A stretch of DNA of 64,000 nucleotides from an uncultured Bacilli bacterium (GCA_934153945.1 CAKPFM010000001.1:157674-221673), one strand, 5' to 3'. Shown: positions 1 through 8,338, counted from the first letter of the stretch. Made by a program: numbers and translations. The notes: generated by a model from the letters alone, not told the origin.

Positions 1-7
1 TAATTCG

Positions 8-62
8 TTGTGATCCGATGATTACTATTATGATCACTATTTAAGAACAGGAGGAGACATCG
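8..62 (+). promoter_or_regulatory. probable L19 leader (5' UTR of rplS)
   Basis: The bases just before rplS hold a perfect 6-bp inverted repeat (GTGATC at 10-15, GATCAC at 32-37) followed by the strong ribosome binding site AGGAGGAG. A small autoregulatory leader is known before rplS in low-GC Gram-positives, and position and size fit it. I cannot compare it with a covariance model, and the window edge may cut the structure. Confidence 0.45.
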
Positions 63-422
63 ATGAACAAAGTAGAAATGGTTACTAAAAGTCAAATAAG
101 AAATGATTTACCTGAATTCCGTGTTGGGGATACAGTAAAAGTAAATTATAAAATTATTGAAGGTAACAAAGAAAGAGTTCAAGCTTATGAAGGTATCGTA
201 ATTGCTATTAAAAATAGTGGAGTTTCTAAAAATTTTGTAGTTAGAAAAATATCTTCAGGAATTGGTGTAGAAAGAACTTTCCCTATGAATTCACCTAAAA
301 TTGATAGTGTTGAAGTTGTAAGAAAAGGTAAAGTAAGAAGAGCTAAATTAAATTACTTAAGAAATGTATTAGGTACACCAAAAATTAAAGAACGTAGAAA
401 TAAAGATGTAAAAGAGGCATAG
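63..422 (+). CDS. rplS: 50S ribosomal protein L19
   Basis: L19 sits at the 30S-50S interface of the large subunit. The 119-residue product has the usual family length. It shows the family pattern FRVGDTVKV near residue 20, GIVIAIKNSG in the middle, the RKISSGIGVERTFP stretch near residues 61-74 and the basic KVRRAKLNYLR segment near 90-100. The ATG follows AGGAGGAG by a normal distance. Downstream is an intrinsic terminator and then a separate promoter for the signal peptidase gene, so rplS probably ends its own transcript. The gene before it (trmD in many relatives) lies outside the window. Identification is certain. Confidence 0.98.
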   Translation: MNKVEMVTKSQIRNDLPEFRVGDTVKVNYKIIEGNKERVQAYEGIVIAIKNSGVSKNFVVRKISSGIGVERTFPMNSPKIDSVEVVRKGKVRRAKLNYLRNVLGTPKIKERRNKDVKEA

Positions 423-436
423 ATTTGCCTTTTTTC
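410..436 (+). terminator. intrinsic terminator of rplS
   Basis: The stem AGAGGCA/TGCCTTT (with one G-U pair) overlaps the rplS stop codon and runs into T6 at 430-435. Confidence 0.7.
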
Positions 437-452
437 TATGTAAAAAAATATA

Positions 453-481
453 TTGAATAATATATATATCTATTGTATAAT
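453..481 (+). promoter_or_regulatory. promoter of lepB
   Basis: TTGAAT at 453-458 and a perfect TATAAT at 476-481 are 17 bases apart, about 40 bases before the signal peptidase start. Confidence 0.6.
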
Positions 482-520
482 TAAGTAAATTAAAAAATAT
501 ATATTAACAAGGAGAAAAAT

Positions 521-1015
521 ATGAAAAAAATAAAAGATTCGATTTCATTTATAATTATAATTTTAACTATTATATTAGTTAGATTATTCATAGTAACACC
601 CGTTAGAGTAGATGGTCCATCAATGAATGATACATTACATGACGGAGATATTCTTTTATTAGATAAATATGATAATAAATATGAACGATTTGAGATAGTT
701 GTATTTAATTATAATGGTGAAAGATTAATAAAAAGAGTAATTGGTTTACCAGGAGAAGTAGTAAGTTATAAAAATAATAAATTATATATAAATGGTAATG
801 AAATAGAAGATAATTATGGATTAGGTTATACTGAAAATTTTGAACTAAAAGATTTAAATTTAACTAAAATACCAGATAATGAATATCTAGTAATTGGTGA
901 TAATCGTAATGATTCATTAGATTCAAGATATTTTGGAACAATTTCAAAAGACAAAATACTAGGTAGTGTTAAATATAGATTATTTCCGTTTAATAAATTT
1001 GGAAAAGTTAATTAA
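521..1015 (+). CDS. lepB: type I signal peptidase
   Basis: Membrane-bound serine protease that removes signal peptides from exported proteins. The 164-residue product has one N-terminal membrane segment (about 9-27), then the catalytic Ser in GPSMND (Ser34) and the general-base Lys in RLIKRVIGLPGE (Lys71). It ends with the conserved GDNRNDSLDSRYFG box near 125-139. This is the short Gram-positive (SipS) form. It starts after GGAGAAAAAT. It has its own promoter and is followed after 17 bases by a small unknown gene, probably in the same transcript. Its position beside rplS is common in Firmicutes. Confidence 0.95.
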   Translation: MKKIKDSISFIIIILTIILVRLFIVTPVRVDGPSMNDTLHDGDILLLDKYDNKYERFEIVVFNYNGERLIKRVIGLPGEVVSYKNNKLYINGNEIEDNYGLGYTENFELKDLNLTKIPDNEYLVIGDNRNDSLDSRYFGTISKDKILGSVKYRLFPFNKFGKVN

Positions 1016-1032
1016 TATAAAGAGGTAATTAA

Positions 1033-1497
1033 ATGAAAAAAATAGAAGCACAAGCATTAGCTGTAGAGAAATCAAAATTAACTATTGAATATATAACACA
1101 AATTTTATCAAATAAAGAAATAGTAAATTCTAAAATGAATTTTTCATCAGCTAATATTGATGGACAAAAGATGTGTACACTAGATATTTATGTGCCTGAA
1201 AAAAATTTTGAAAAATATCTAAATCTTGAAATTACAACTGATCATAGTATGATTTTATATGAACAAATATTAAATGATTTTCTTGATACATTTTTAGAAA
1301 ATGAAACTATGGGTGTAACTAAATACTATAGTGTTAAATCAATGCTAGAAAATTTTTCTGGAGTAAAAATAATTAATTTAATAGGAAGTAAAATTATGGT
1401 TAATTTTTACTATGAGTTTCCAGATATAATATCTATGTATAATGAAAAATATAATGAATATGAAAAAACAATTAATGAAAAAAATAAGATAAAATAA
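1033..1497 (+). CDS. hypothetical protein, 154 aa
   Basis: I do not recognise this family. The protein has no signal peptide or membrane segment. It looks like a small alpha/beta cytoplasmic protein with a Lys/Glu-rich helical C-terminus (about 135-154). An AGAGGTAATTAA ribosome binding site and only 17 bases after lepB point to co-transcription with it. A strong terminator follows at 1575-1610, which closes the unit. Codon use is like its neighbours. It is probably a real gene because of the RBS, the tight spacing and the long frame, but the function is open. Confidence 0.75.
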   Translation: MKKIEAQALAVEKSKLTIEYITQILSNKEIVNSKMNFSSANIDGQKMCTLDIYVPEKNFEKYLNLEITTDHSMILYEQILNDFLDTFLENETMGVTKYYSVKSMLENFSGVKIINLIGSKIMVNFYYEFPDIISMYNEKYNEYEKTINEKNKIK

Positions 1498-1574
1498 GAT
1501 TTAATAAGATTAAAAAATAATTAAATCAAAAATGGTAGATTAATTTTTAAATAATTAATTATAAAACTTAGACT

Positions 1575-1610
1575 AAAAAATGTAATGAAACGTTTCTATT
1601 ACATTTTTTC
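1575..1610. terminator. intrinsic terminator after lepB unit
   Basis: The long hairpin AAAAATGTAAT ... ATTACATTTTTT carries an inner GAAAC/GTTTC stem and runs into T6. It is nearly symmetric and could work in both directions, but only the rightward lepB unit needs it. Confidence 0.8.
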
Positions 1611-1624
1611 TTATATATAATCAA

Positions 1625-1653
1625 TTTACAATTAAATGCAGTAATGATATAAT
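1625..1653 (+). promoter_or_regulatory. promoter of xerD
   Basis: TTTACA at 1625-1630 and TATAAT at 1648-1653 have a 17-base spacer. The xerD ATG is 18 bases further on. Confidence 0.65.
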
Positions 1654-1670
1654 ATAAAAGAGGATATAAT

Positions 1671-2537
1671 ATGGACGATATAAAAGATTTTCTAGACTAT
1701 TTACTAATTGATTTAAAATATAGTAAAAATACAATTGAAACATACAACTACACATTAGAAGAATTTTATAAAATAATAAAAAAAGATTTGTGTAAAATAA
1801 ATGAAGAAGATATAAAAAAATACATTGAATATTTAAATAAAATAGATTCTTCAAAAACAATAAATCATCATTTAAATGTTTTAACAAGTTTTTATAACTT
1901 TCTATTAATAGAAGAAAAAGTTACTAATAATCCAGTATCTAATATCGATAAACTAAAAACAAAAAAGACAATACCTAAGGTATTATCACAAGAAGAAATT
2001 AAAAAAATATTAGACATTGATTTAGTAAATAAATATAGTTATAGAGATAAAGCAGCACTTGAATTAATGTATTCTTCAGGACTTAGAATAAGTGAATTAG
2101 TAAACTTAAAAATGTTTCATTTAGACACTAATTTAGGCATTTTAAGAGTAATGGGAAAAGGTAGTAAAGAAAGAATAGTTCCAGTAGGGGAAATAGCTTT
2201 AAAATACTTAAATATCTATATAAATGAATATAGACCTCTACTAAATAAAAAAAATAGTGATTACATATTTTTAAATAGTAGAGGAACAGCACTAAGTAGA
2301 CAATCACTATTTAAAAAAGTAAAATTAATAGCTGTTAAAAAAAATATTAAAACAGAATTTACACCACATACATTAAGACATAGTTTTGCTACACATATGT
2401 TAGAAAATGGTGCTGATTTAAGGAGTATACAAGAATTACTTGGACACTCTGATATAAGTACAACACAAATATATACTCATGTTTCAAATAATATTAAAAA
2501 AGAAAATTATTTAAAATATCACCCACATGGTAATTAA
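1671..2537 (+). CDS. xerD: tyrosine recombinase XerD
   Basis: Site-specific recombinase that, with its partner, resolves chromosome dimers at dif. The 288-residue length is normal. The N-terminal SAM-like DNA-binding domain covers about 1-90 and the catalytic domain 105-280. Catalytic residues are visible: Arg139 (SGLRISEL), His233 and Arg236 (HTLRH), His259 (LLGHSD) and the nucleophile Tyr268 (TQIYTH). It is followed after 12 bases by deoB, the same order as ripX-drm in Bacillus subtilis, with spoIIM also close by. That context supports the housekeeping XerD and not a phage or integron integrase. XerC cannot be fully excluded from sequence alone. Confidence 0.9.
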   Translation: MDDIKDFLDYLLIDLKYSKNTIETYNYTLEEFYKIIKKDLCKINEEDIKKYIEYLNKIDSSKTINHHLNVLTSFYNFLLIEEKVTNNPVSNIDKLKTKKTIPKVLSQEEIKKILDIDLVNKYSYRDKAALELMYSSGLRISELVNLKMFHLDTNLGILRVMGKGSKERIVPVGEIALKYLNIYINEYRPLLNKKNSDYIFLNSRGTALSRQSLFKKVKLIAVKKNIKTEFTPHTLRHSFATHMLENGADLRSIQELLGHSDISTTQIYTHVSNNIKKENYLKYHPHGN

Positions 2538-2549
2538 GGAGGAATAAAA

Positions 2550-3707
2550 ATGTTTAAAAGAATAATATTAATAGTTTTAGATTCAGCAGGTGTTGGTGAA
2601 GCAAAAGATGCTAAAAAATACGATGATGTAGGAACAAATACCATAAAACATGCTATAGAAAGTGCTAATGTAGAATTACCTAACTTAAAGAAATTAGGTT
2701 TATATAATTTATTATATGATAATCACAATGATGTAATGGGATACTATACTAAAGCTAATGAAGTAAGTAATGGTAAAGATACTTTAACAGGTCATTTGGA
2801 AATGATGGGAGTAATTACAGAACAGCCTTTTAAAACATTTCTAAATACAGGTTTCCCAAAAGAATTAATAGATGAATTAGAAAAAAGAACAGGTAGAAAA
2901 GTAATAGGTAATATAGCAGCAAGTGGTACTGAAATTATTAAAGATTTAGGAGAAGAACACATGAAAACAGGAAGTATTATTGTTTATACTTCTGCTGATA
3001 GCGTTTTACAAATTGCTGCACATGAAGATGTTGTACCATTAGATGAATTATATAAAATATGTGAAATAGCTCGTGAAATTACACTAAAACCTGAATGGAA
3101 AGTTGGAAGAATTATAGCTAGACCATTTATAGGAGAAGTTGGAAACTTTACACGTACGCCAAATAGACATGACTATGCATTAGATCCAGCATATGATACA
3201 GTTTTAAATTACTTAAATAATGCTAATTTAGATGTAATATCTATAGGTAAAATTTGTGATATTTTTAACTATTCTGGAATTAATAAATATACAAGAACAA
3301 CTGATAATTATGATGGAATAATAAAAATAGAAGAAGAAATGAAAAATAGTTTTAATGGATTATTATTTGCTAATCTAAATGACTTTGATTCTAAATACGG
3401 ACATAGAAGAAATCCAATAGGATATGCTAATGCATTAAAAGAATTTGATGACAATTTACCTAATATTATTGATTTATTAAGATTTGATGATTTAATGATT
3501 ATTACAGCAGATCATGGAAATGATCCAACTTATAAAGGAACAGATCATACCAGGGAACATACTCCAATACTCGTATATTCTAAAAAATTTAAAAATAATG
3601 GATATATAGATGAACTAAATTCATTTAGTGATATAGGTGCTACAATAGCAGATAACTTTAATGTAAAATCACCACATGGAGAAAGTTTCTTAAATAAGAT
3701 AAAGTAA
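2550..3707 (+). CDS. deoB: phosphopentomutase
   Basis: Interconverts ribose-1-phosphate (or deoxyribose-1-phosphate) and the 5-phosphate, linking nucleoside breakdown to central metabolism. The 385-residue, full-length product is an alkaline-phosphatase-fold enzyme. Metal-site motifs are the N-terminal LDSAGVGEAKDA, GKDTLTGHLEMMG near 75-90 (TGH), TADHGNDP near 315 and GTDHTREHTP near 325. An AAGGAGGAAT ribosome binding site sits directly after xerD, so the two share a transcript that ends at the terminator at 3706-3736. The purine nucleoside phosphorylase deoD that would feed it lies at 21 kb in this window. Confidence 0.97.
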   Translation: MFKRIILIVLDSAGVGEAKDAKKYDDVGTNTIKHAIESANVELPNLKKLGLYNLLYDNHNDVMGYYTKANEVSNGKDTLTGHLEMMGVITEQPFKTFLNTGFPKELIDELEKRTGRKVIGNIAASGTEIIKDLGEEHMKTGSIIVYTSADSVLQIAAHEDVVPLDELYKICEIAREITLKPEWKVGRIIARPFIGEVGNFTRTPNRHDYALDPAYDTVLNYLNNANLDVISIGKICDIFNYSGINKYTRTTDNYDGIIKIEEEMKNSFNGLLFANLNDFDSKYGHRRNPIGYANALKEFDDNLPNIIDLLRFDDLMIITADHGNDPTYKGTDHTREHTPILVYSKKFKNNGYIDELNSFSDIGATIADNFNVKSPHGESFLNKIK

Positions 3708-3736
3708 AAAGTAGATATTTAAAATCTACTTTTTTC
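3706..3736. terminator. bidirectional terminator between deoB and the leftward unit
   Basis: AAAAAGTAGAT/ATCTACTTTTTT is a perfect stem with A- and T-runs on both sides, placed between two convergent genes. Confidence 0.85.
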
Positions 3737-4108
3737 TAATACTTTTTGATTACTTTTAAATATTTTATTAATAATTTCTTCATTATTCATTAAAAATAAA
3801 ATATCATTTGGAAGTATTTTATTTATCATATTTAATTCTTCAATTGGAAATCCATTATTTAAAGCTAAAGCTACTTTATCATCTTTATTAATTAATCTAA
3901 AATAATTTTTATTGTTAAAAATAAATTGATTTAGTAATTTCCTATTTAATACTAATAATACTTTATATCCATTACTTTCTAAATAATTTGCAATTTCACT
4001 GCCATATTTATTAATATTATCAATTGAAATACTATTAACCTTATCATATCTATTTAACAATAAAAATAAATTAGGAACTATTTCATTAAAACTTAAAAAA
4101 TAATTCAT
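3719..4108 (-). CDS. hypothetical protein, 129 aa
   Basis: An unrecognised protein with no membrane segment. The sequence alternates short hydrophobic strands and charged helices (for example YKVLLVLNRKLL near 48-59), which suggests a small alpha/beta domain. The start has only a weak ribosome binding site, but the gene begins 9 bases after a well-supported small membrane protein gene on the same strand, so translational coupling is plausible. It ends in the bidirectional terminator shared with deoB. A true start a few codons further in is possible. Confidence 0.55.
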   Translation of the reverse strand: MNYFLSFNEIVPNLFLLLNRYDKVNSISIDNINKYGSEIANYLESNGYKVLLVLNRKLLNQFIFNNKNYFRLINKDDKVALALNNGFPIEELNMINKILPNDILFLMNNEEIINKIFKSNQKVLEKSRF

Positions 4109-4117
4109 AGTGTCTAA

Positions 4118-4228
4118 CTAAAAATACATAAAACAAAGTGATAAATAAGAAGTTACCATAGCTATTAACATCAATATAGCTGCTAATCTTTTTCCATTAA
4201 ATTTTTTCTTTTTTACTTGTTTATTCAT
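4118..4228 (-). CDS. small single-span membrane protein, 36 aa
   Basis: Its start follows the ribosome binding site GAGGTGAATAT. The first 15 residues are strongly basic (KQVKKKKFNGKR) and are followed by one membrane helix (about 16-36) ending in SLCFMYF. Basic head plus a short C-terminal anchor is the layout of the tiny Firmicutes membrane proteins of the Prli42/DUF4044 type. I infer only that layout, not the function. The gene leads a two-gene leftward unit with the 129-residue protein and is divergent from spoIIM. Confidence 0.65.
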   Translation of the reverse strand: MNKQVKKKKFNGKRLAAILMLIAMVTSYLSLCFMYF

Positions 4229-4319
4229 ATATTCACCTCAACAACAATATTATAATATAAAATTAAACAAAATGGAATATCTAAATATTTAATACATATT
4301 ATTAGTTAGGTGAAAATAT

Positions 4320-4943
4320 ATGAAAAAATTGGACAAACTAAAAAATAAAGTAAAAGTTAAAATAAATAATAATAAAAAAATGATATTAATAGTTACAATA
4401 CTATTTTTAATAGGCTTTATAGCAGGTACTATATTCATAACTATAATAGCTAAAGGTGATCATGAATATATAAAAGAATATATGAATAACTATGTAAATA
4501 ATATAAAAAATAATAATTTAAATTATCTAAGTTGTTTTAAAGATTCAGTAATTTCAAATATGCTATTATTTATATTTATATTCTTGCTTGGAATATCAGT
4601 AATAGGTATACCACTTATTATATTTATTTACTTTTTTAAATGCTTTATATTTGGATTTACCATCTCATCTTTTATATTAACATTTAAAATAAAAGGTATA
4701 CTATTTACTATAATATATTTAATACCAAATTTATTAATATTAACTTTATTATCACTATTATCTATATATGCTGTTAAAGTATCTATGTATTTAATCTATA
4801 GCATTTTTAATAAATTAGAAATTAATTTTAAAGATATAATGAATCATTATTTTAAAATTTTAATTTTTTCTATAGTTGGAATAATTATTTATAGTTTATT
4901 AGAAACTTTTATAATTCCATATTTTATAAGTATATTTATTTAA
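4320..4943 (+). CDS. spoIIM: stage II sporulation protein M family protein
   Basis: SpoIIM is part of the SpoIIDMP machine that thins septal and engulfment peptidoglycan during sporulation. The 207-residue protein has a basic N-terminus, a first membrane helix (about 20-45), an extracellular stretch near 46-80, and four further helices to the end, which is the family topology. The short linker phrase GISVIGIPLIIFIYFFKCF matches the SpoIIM core. The ribosome binding site is AGGTGAAAATAT. In Bacillus subtilis spoIIM also lies beside xerD-deoB, and that synteny supports the symbol. SpoIIM-like proteins also occur in non-spore-formers. Confidence 0.85.
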   Translation: MKKLDKLKNKVKVKINNNKKMILIVTILFLIGFIAGTIFITIIAKGDHEYIKEYMNNYVNNIKNNNLNYLSCFKDSVISNMLLFIFIFLLGISVIGIPLIIFIYFFKCFIFGFTISSFILTFKIKGILFTIIYLIPNLLILTLLSLLSIYAVKVSMYLIYSIFNKLEINFKDIMNHYFKILIFSIVGIIIYSLLETFIIPYFISIFI

Positions 4944-4992
4944 TATACTTTTTTTGTCTTTCATGATATAATGTTTTAAGCGAGGCGATTGT

Positions 4993-6093
4993 ATGAAAAA
5001 AGTAGTAATAGGTATGAGTGGGGGAGTAGATAGTAGTGTAGCTGCTATATTACTTAAAAAAGCAGGTTATGAGGTAATTGGCTTATTCATGCGTAATTGG
5101 GATGCTAGTGTAAATAATGATATATTAGGTAATCCTACATTAAATGAAAATATATGTCCTCAAGAACAAGATTATAATGATGCTTTAGAAGTTTGTAAAA
5201 AGATTGACATACCATTACATAGAGTTGATTTTGTTAAAGAATATTGGGATTATGTATTTACTTACTTTTTAGATGAACTAAAATTAGGAAGAACACCTAA
5301 TCCTGATGTAATGTGTAATAAATATATTAAATTTGATATGTTTGCTAAAAAAGCTAGAGAATTAGGTGCTGATTATATTGCTACAGGACATTATGCTAGA
5401 ATGAAAGATGGCAACTTATTAAGAGGTGTAGATAATAATAAAGATCAATCATATTTCTTATCACAAGTATCAAGAGAACAACTTAAAAATGTATTATTTC
5501 CAGTAGGAGATTTAGAAAAACCTGAGGTTAGAAAAATAGCAGAAGAATATGGACTAGTAACAGCTACTAAAAAAGACTCTACTGGTATATGTTTTATTGG
5601 AGAAAGAAATTTTAAAAACTTTTTAAAAAACTATTTACCTAATAAGGAAGGAAATATAGTAGATATAGAAACTAATGAAATAATAGGAAAGCATATTGGA
5701 TTAATGTATTATACAATAGGTCAAAGAAGAGGACTTAATCTAGGAGGACATTCAGATCGTACTTTTGTTGTTGGTAAAGATTTAAATAAAAATATTTTAT
5801 ATATAAGTGAAAATGAAGAATATTTAATAAGTACAGAATGTATCATAGATAATATTAACTTTATTACAAAACCTGATAAAAATAAATTAAGTGCTAAATT
5901 TAGATATAGACAACAAGATAATGATGTCGAAATTGAATATATAAATGATTCGGAAATTTTAGTTAAATATCCTGAAGGTGTTAAATCTGTTACTCCAGGA
6001 CAAGCTTGTGTATTATATGATGGTGAAGTTTGTTTAGGTGGAGGAATAATTAAAGAAGTTAGAAAAAATAATCAAAAATTATGGTATTTATAG
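4993..6093 (+). CDS. mnmA: tRNA-specific 2-thiouridylase MnmA
   Basis: Transfers sulfur to the wobble uridine (s2U34) of tRNA-Lys, -Glu and -Gln. The 366-residue product has normal length. The ATP pyrophosphatase P-loop GMSGGVDSS is at residues 7-15. The catalytic cysteines are in PDVMCNKYIKF (Cys108) and STGICFIGER (Cys200), and the tRNA-binding stretch includes TGHYAR near 131-136. The C-terminal beta-barrel ends normally. The ribosome binding site is GCGAGGCGATT. A clear terminator follows the stop. The sulfur donor gene (a cysteine desulfurase) is not next to it. Confidence 0.97.
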   Translation: MKKVVIGMSGGVDSSVAAILLKKAGYEVIGLFMRNWDASVNNDILGNPTLNENICPQEQDYNDALEVCKKIDIPLHRVDFVKEYWDYVFTYFLDELKLGRTPNPDVMCNKYIKFDMFAKKARELGADYIATGHYARMKDGNLLRGVDNNKDQSYFLSQVSREQLKNVLFPVGDLEKPEVRKIAEEYGLVTATKKDSTGICFIGERNFKNFLKNYLPNKEGNIVDIETNEIIGKHIGLMYYTIGQRRGLNLGGHSDRTFVVGKDLNKNILYISENEEYLISTECIIDNINFITKPDKNKLSAKFRYRQQDNDVEIEYINDSEILVKYPEGVKSVTPGQACVLYDGEVCLGGGIIKEVRKNNQKLWYL

Positions 6094-6115
6094 AAAGAAT
6101 TATTCTTTCTTTTTC
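6092..6115 (+). terminator. intrinsic terminator of mnmA
   Basis: AGAAAGAA/TTCTTTCT is an 8-bp stem with a 3-base loop, starts in the stop codon and is followed by a T-rich tract. Confidence 0.75.
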
Positions 6116-6134
6116 TTTACTTTTACTTTACACC

Positions 6135-6162
6135 TTGACAATTGACACATAAGTGATAAAAT
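6135..6162 (+). promoter_or_regulatory. promoter of the HTH gene
   Basis: TTGACA at 6135-6140 and TAAAAT at 6157-6162 have a 16-base spacer. A second TTGACA overlaps it (6142-6147), so tandem starts are possible. Confidence 0.6.
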
Positions 6163-6183
6163 GATAATAGGAGGTTCTAAGAT

Positions 6184-6960
6184 ATGGACAGATTAAATGA
6201 AATTTTAAGGGAACTTGGAATATCAAAAGTTAAATTAGCAAAGTTTTTAGGAGTATCTAGACAAATGATTTATAATTATCTAGAATTAGATGATTTGAAT
6301 AAATGGCCTAAAGATAAAAAGGTATTATTACTTAATTTATTAGGAATTAAAGATGTAGAAGAATTAGATAATATAAAGGTAAATACTGATTATATATTGG
6401 AAGTAGAATCAAGAATTAATAGTTTATTTGAACATTCTAATAAAGCAACTACTAATAATGAAAATATATATGCTGGTTTAAATGAAAAACAAAAAGAACT
6501 AATGAATAATATTATTGACATTATGAAGGAACAGTTAGAAGATGACGATGATGATAGTTCTTACAACACATATAGATACCTATACAATTATTTACAAACT
6601 ATGGAAAGTTCTAAAGAACTTAAATATATTTTAGCATATATGGCTAAAGCTGCAGGTTTTGTAAAACCTTTAGAATTTGTATATGATGAAGAAGAACAAT
6701 TTGTATTTGAAAGTATTTTATTCTCTGCTATGAGATTATATCAGGGTGGGGGAGTATCTAAAAGTAAAATTGCTGAATCACATAGAAGATTTGTTAATCA
6801 AATTGAACATAAAATGGAAGAAAAATTATCTCGTACTTTAGAATTAAACACTATTAAAGTTCAAGCATTAAAAGAACTTGGTTATACATCAATTAATGAA
6901 GAAAATGCTAGTGAAGTTTTTTCTAAAATAGCTGAAATTCAATCTAGAAAGGTATCATAA
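6184..6960 (+). CDS. HTH (XRE-like) domain protein, 258 aa
   Basis: Residues 1-35 form a helix-turn-helix of the XRE/Cro kind (ISKVKLAKFLGVSRQMIYNYL). The linker to about residue 115 is charged and ends in a run of acidic residues (DDDDDSS near 119-125). The rest, 125-258, is a helical domain I do not recognise. It was probably acquired as one architecture: DNA-binding head and a sensing or oligomerising tail. It stands alone between its own promoter and terminator, and a structured gene-free stretch follows. There is no neighbouring toxin, so an antitoxin role is not supported. A transcription factor is the best guess. Confidence 0.8.
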   Translation: MDRLNEILRELGISKVKLAKFLGVSRQMIYNYLELDDLNKWPKDKKVLLLNLLGIKDVEELDNIKVNTDYILEVESRINSLFEHSNKATTNNENIYAGLNEKQKELMNNIIDIMKEQLEDDDDDSSYNTYRYLYNYLQTMESSKELKYILAYMAKAAGFVKPLEFVYDEEEQFVFESILFSAMRLYQGGGVSKSKIAESHRRFVNQIEHKMEEKLSRTLELNTIKVQALKELGYTSINEENASEVFSKIAEIQSRKVS

Positions 6961-6971
6961 GATACTTTTTT
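6948..6971 (+). terminator. intrinsic terminator of the HTH gene
   Basis: AAAGGTATC/GATACTTT forms around a 4-base loop, overlaps the stop codon and runs into T7. Confidence 0.75.
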
Positions 6972-7360
6972 TGATTTAGTCCCCCTATTCCTTTATCTTC
7001 TTAAAATAGAGTGGATTAGGGCATTAATTATAACGCATCGACAAATTAAAAGATGGATAATTGTCCATCTCGATTTATTTAAATTAAGTATTATATTGAT
7101 TATTTAATATTATATATTTAATTTATAGTGTTAAAATTAATGTTATATAGTTAAATTTAAAAATAATTTTTATAATTAATTTTAATAAAATTATTTTATA
7201 TGAATGTAATATAATATATTTAGGTATAATAATTATTGAATATAATAAATACAGTAATACAATTATATATAAATTATTTATATATGGTTAATATATGATT
7301 GTATTTTTAATGATTTATCTTGGTTCCGATAATATATATTATGTTAACTAGCATTATAAC
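6972..7360. other. gene-free stretch with two hairpins, then very AT-rich DNA
   Basis: No convincing ORF is visible. At 6979-7023 CCCTATTCC and GGATTAGGG can pair with one mismatch, and at 7050-7072 AGATGGA/TCCATCT is a perfect 7-bp stem. This first third is richer in G and C than the rest. From about 7085 to 7350 the sequence is almost only A and T, with nothing I can interpret. The first part could be a small RNA or the 3' structured region of a neighbour, but I see no clear promoter. Confidence 0.35.
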
Positions 7361-8011
7361 TTAATTATTTATTTTATAATTAATATTAGAATGTTCATTA
7401 TAATACTTTAAATCAATATATATTTTATCTATCTCTTCATGTGTATATATTATATTAGAATCATGAATATCATTTATTAAATATAAAATTAAATGTTTTG
7501 TATTAATAACTCTTGATTTTTTATGATCATAGTTTATTTTACTTAATTTTGCATTGTCACTAAAAACAACATATGACTTAAAATCATCTTCAGGTTTATT
7601 TAAATATTGACTTAAAAATTTTATGTGATAATTATTTTGTCTAATTGGATTCATTCTTTGATAAGTTGTTCCTTTTTTAATAAATTGAGTCCAATTATAA
7701 TTTTTTTCTTCACCATATATATATCCATTATAATTTTTACTTTCGATTACAAAAATACCTGTAGTAGTAATTAAAATTATATCTATTTCTGTTTTATTAT
7801 CATCTTTATATATATAAACGTTTCTTATGATTTTGTAATAAATATCTAGATTTTTTTCTATTTCATTACAAATTAATTCTTCACCAACAATACCTTTAAT
7901 AATATTGTCATTTTTATTAATTTTATTACTATTATTTTCTGATGAACAAATAATATATATTATTAAAAATGATAAACATATAAATGTTATAAATAATGCC
8001 ATTAAACACAC
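7361..8011 (-). CDS. NERD-domain nuclease-related membrane protein
   Basis: The 216-residue protein has an N-terminal membrane anchor (about 4-22) and then a NERD domain, a PD-(D/E)XK-like fold found in many bacterial proteins of uncertain role. The family pattern is visible: GEELICNEI near residue 45, then TEIDIILITTTGIFVIESKNY (about 73-93), which holds the D-x(n)-E-x-K nuclease-like residues. The C-terminal part is low complexity and Asn-rich. The ORF begins with ATG and has a GGAAGTGTGTTTA site upstream. It stands alone, divergent from a small Asn/Lys-rich gene. Whether it cuts DNA is not known. Confidence 0.8.
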   Translation of the reverse strand: MCLMALFITFICLSFLIIYIICSSENNSNKINKNDNIIKGIVGEELICNEIEKNLDIYYKIIRNVYIYKDDNKTEIDIILITTTGIFVIESKNYNGYIYGEEKNYNWTQFIKKGTTYQRMNPIRQNNYHIKFLSQYLNKPEDDFKSYVVFSDNAKLSKINYDHKKSRVINTKHLILYLINDIHDSNIIYTHEEIDKIYIDLKYYNEHSNINYKINN

Positions 8012-8126
8012 TTCCCTACTCTATTACCATATGCTAACACTAGTATATCAAAAATGTAAAAAATTTCCAATAATTTTATGTAATATTTATTTACAATCTG
8101 TAAATAATATAATTGGGTGATTAAAA

Positions 8127-8333
8127 ATGGCAAAGAACAAAAACAATAAAGTTAGTAACAATTGTAGAGAAAAAGTAACAAATAATTGTAAAAATAAAGT
8201 TACCGATAAAACTAATAATAGAGTTTCAGACAAAACAAACAATGTTACAAATGAAAAAATGGGCTTTGACGATGAAGACAGTCATTCGTTTCATTTAGAT
8301 GAAAATGACGATCATTCATTTGAATTAAGATAA
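8127..8333 (+). CDS. small Asn/Lys-rich repetitive protein, 68 aa
   Basis: It starts after GGGTGATTAAAA. The first 45 residues are built from short degenerate repeats of the type NKVSNN/NKVTDKTNN with two cysteines, all polar and without a hydrophobic core. The tail switches to acidic, with two copies of an HSFxLxEND-like phrase (HSFHLDENDD, HSFELR). Such composition resembles small spore-associated proteins of Firmicutes, but I cannot place it in a named family. A strong terminator follows directly, so it is a one-gene transcript. It is likely real because of the ribosome binding site, terminator and clean frame. Confidence 0.65.
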   Translation: MAKNKNNKVSNNCREKVTNNCKNKVTDKTNNRVSDKTNNVTNEKMGFDDEDSHSFHLDENDDHSFELR

Positions 8334-8338
8334 TACCC

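Noticed and set aside
1621..1887. 88-residue minus-strand ORF over the xerD start
   Set aside because: Overlaps xerD antisense and gives a Leu/Tyr/Phe-only product, typical of a shadow.
1671..2537. xerD as the integrase of a mobile island
   Set aside because: Neighbours (spoIIM, deoB) match Bacillus housekeeping order, and no attachment-site repeats or phage genes are next to it.
7905..8120. 71-residue plus-strand ORF over the NERD gene start
   Set aside because: No ribosome binding site, composition of a shadow, and the NERD frame is well supported.
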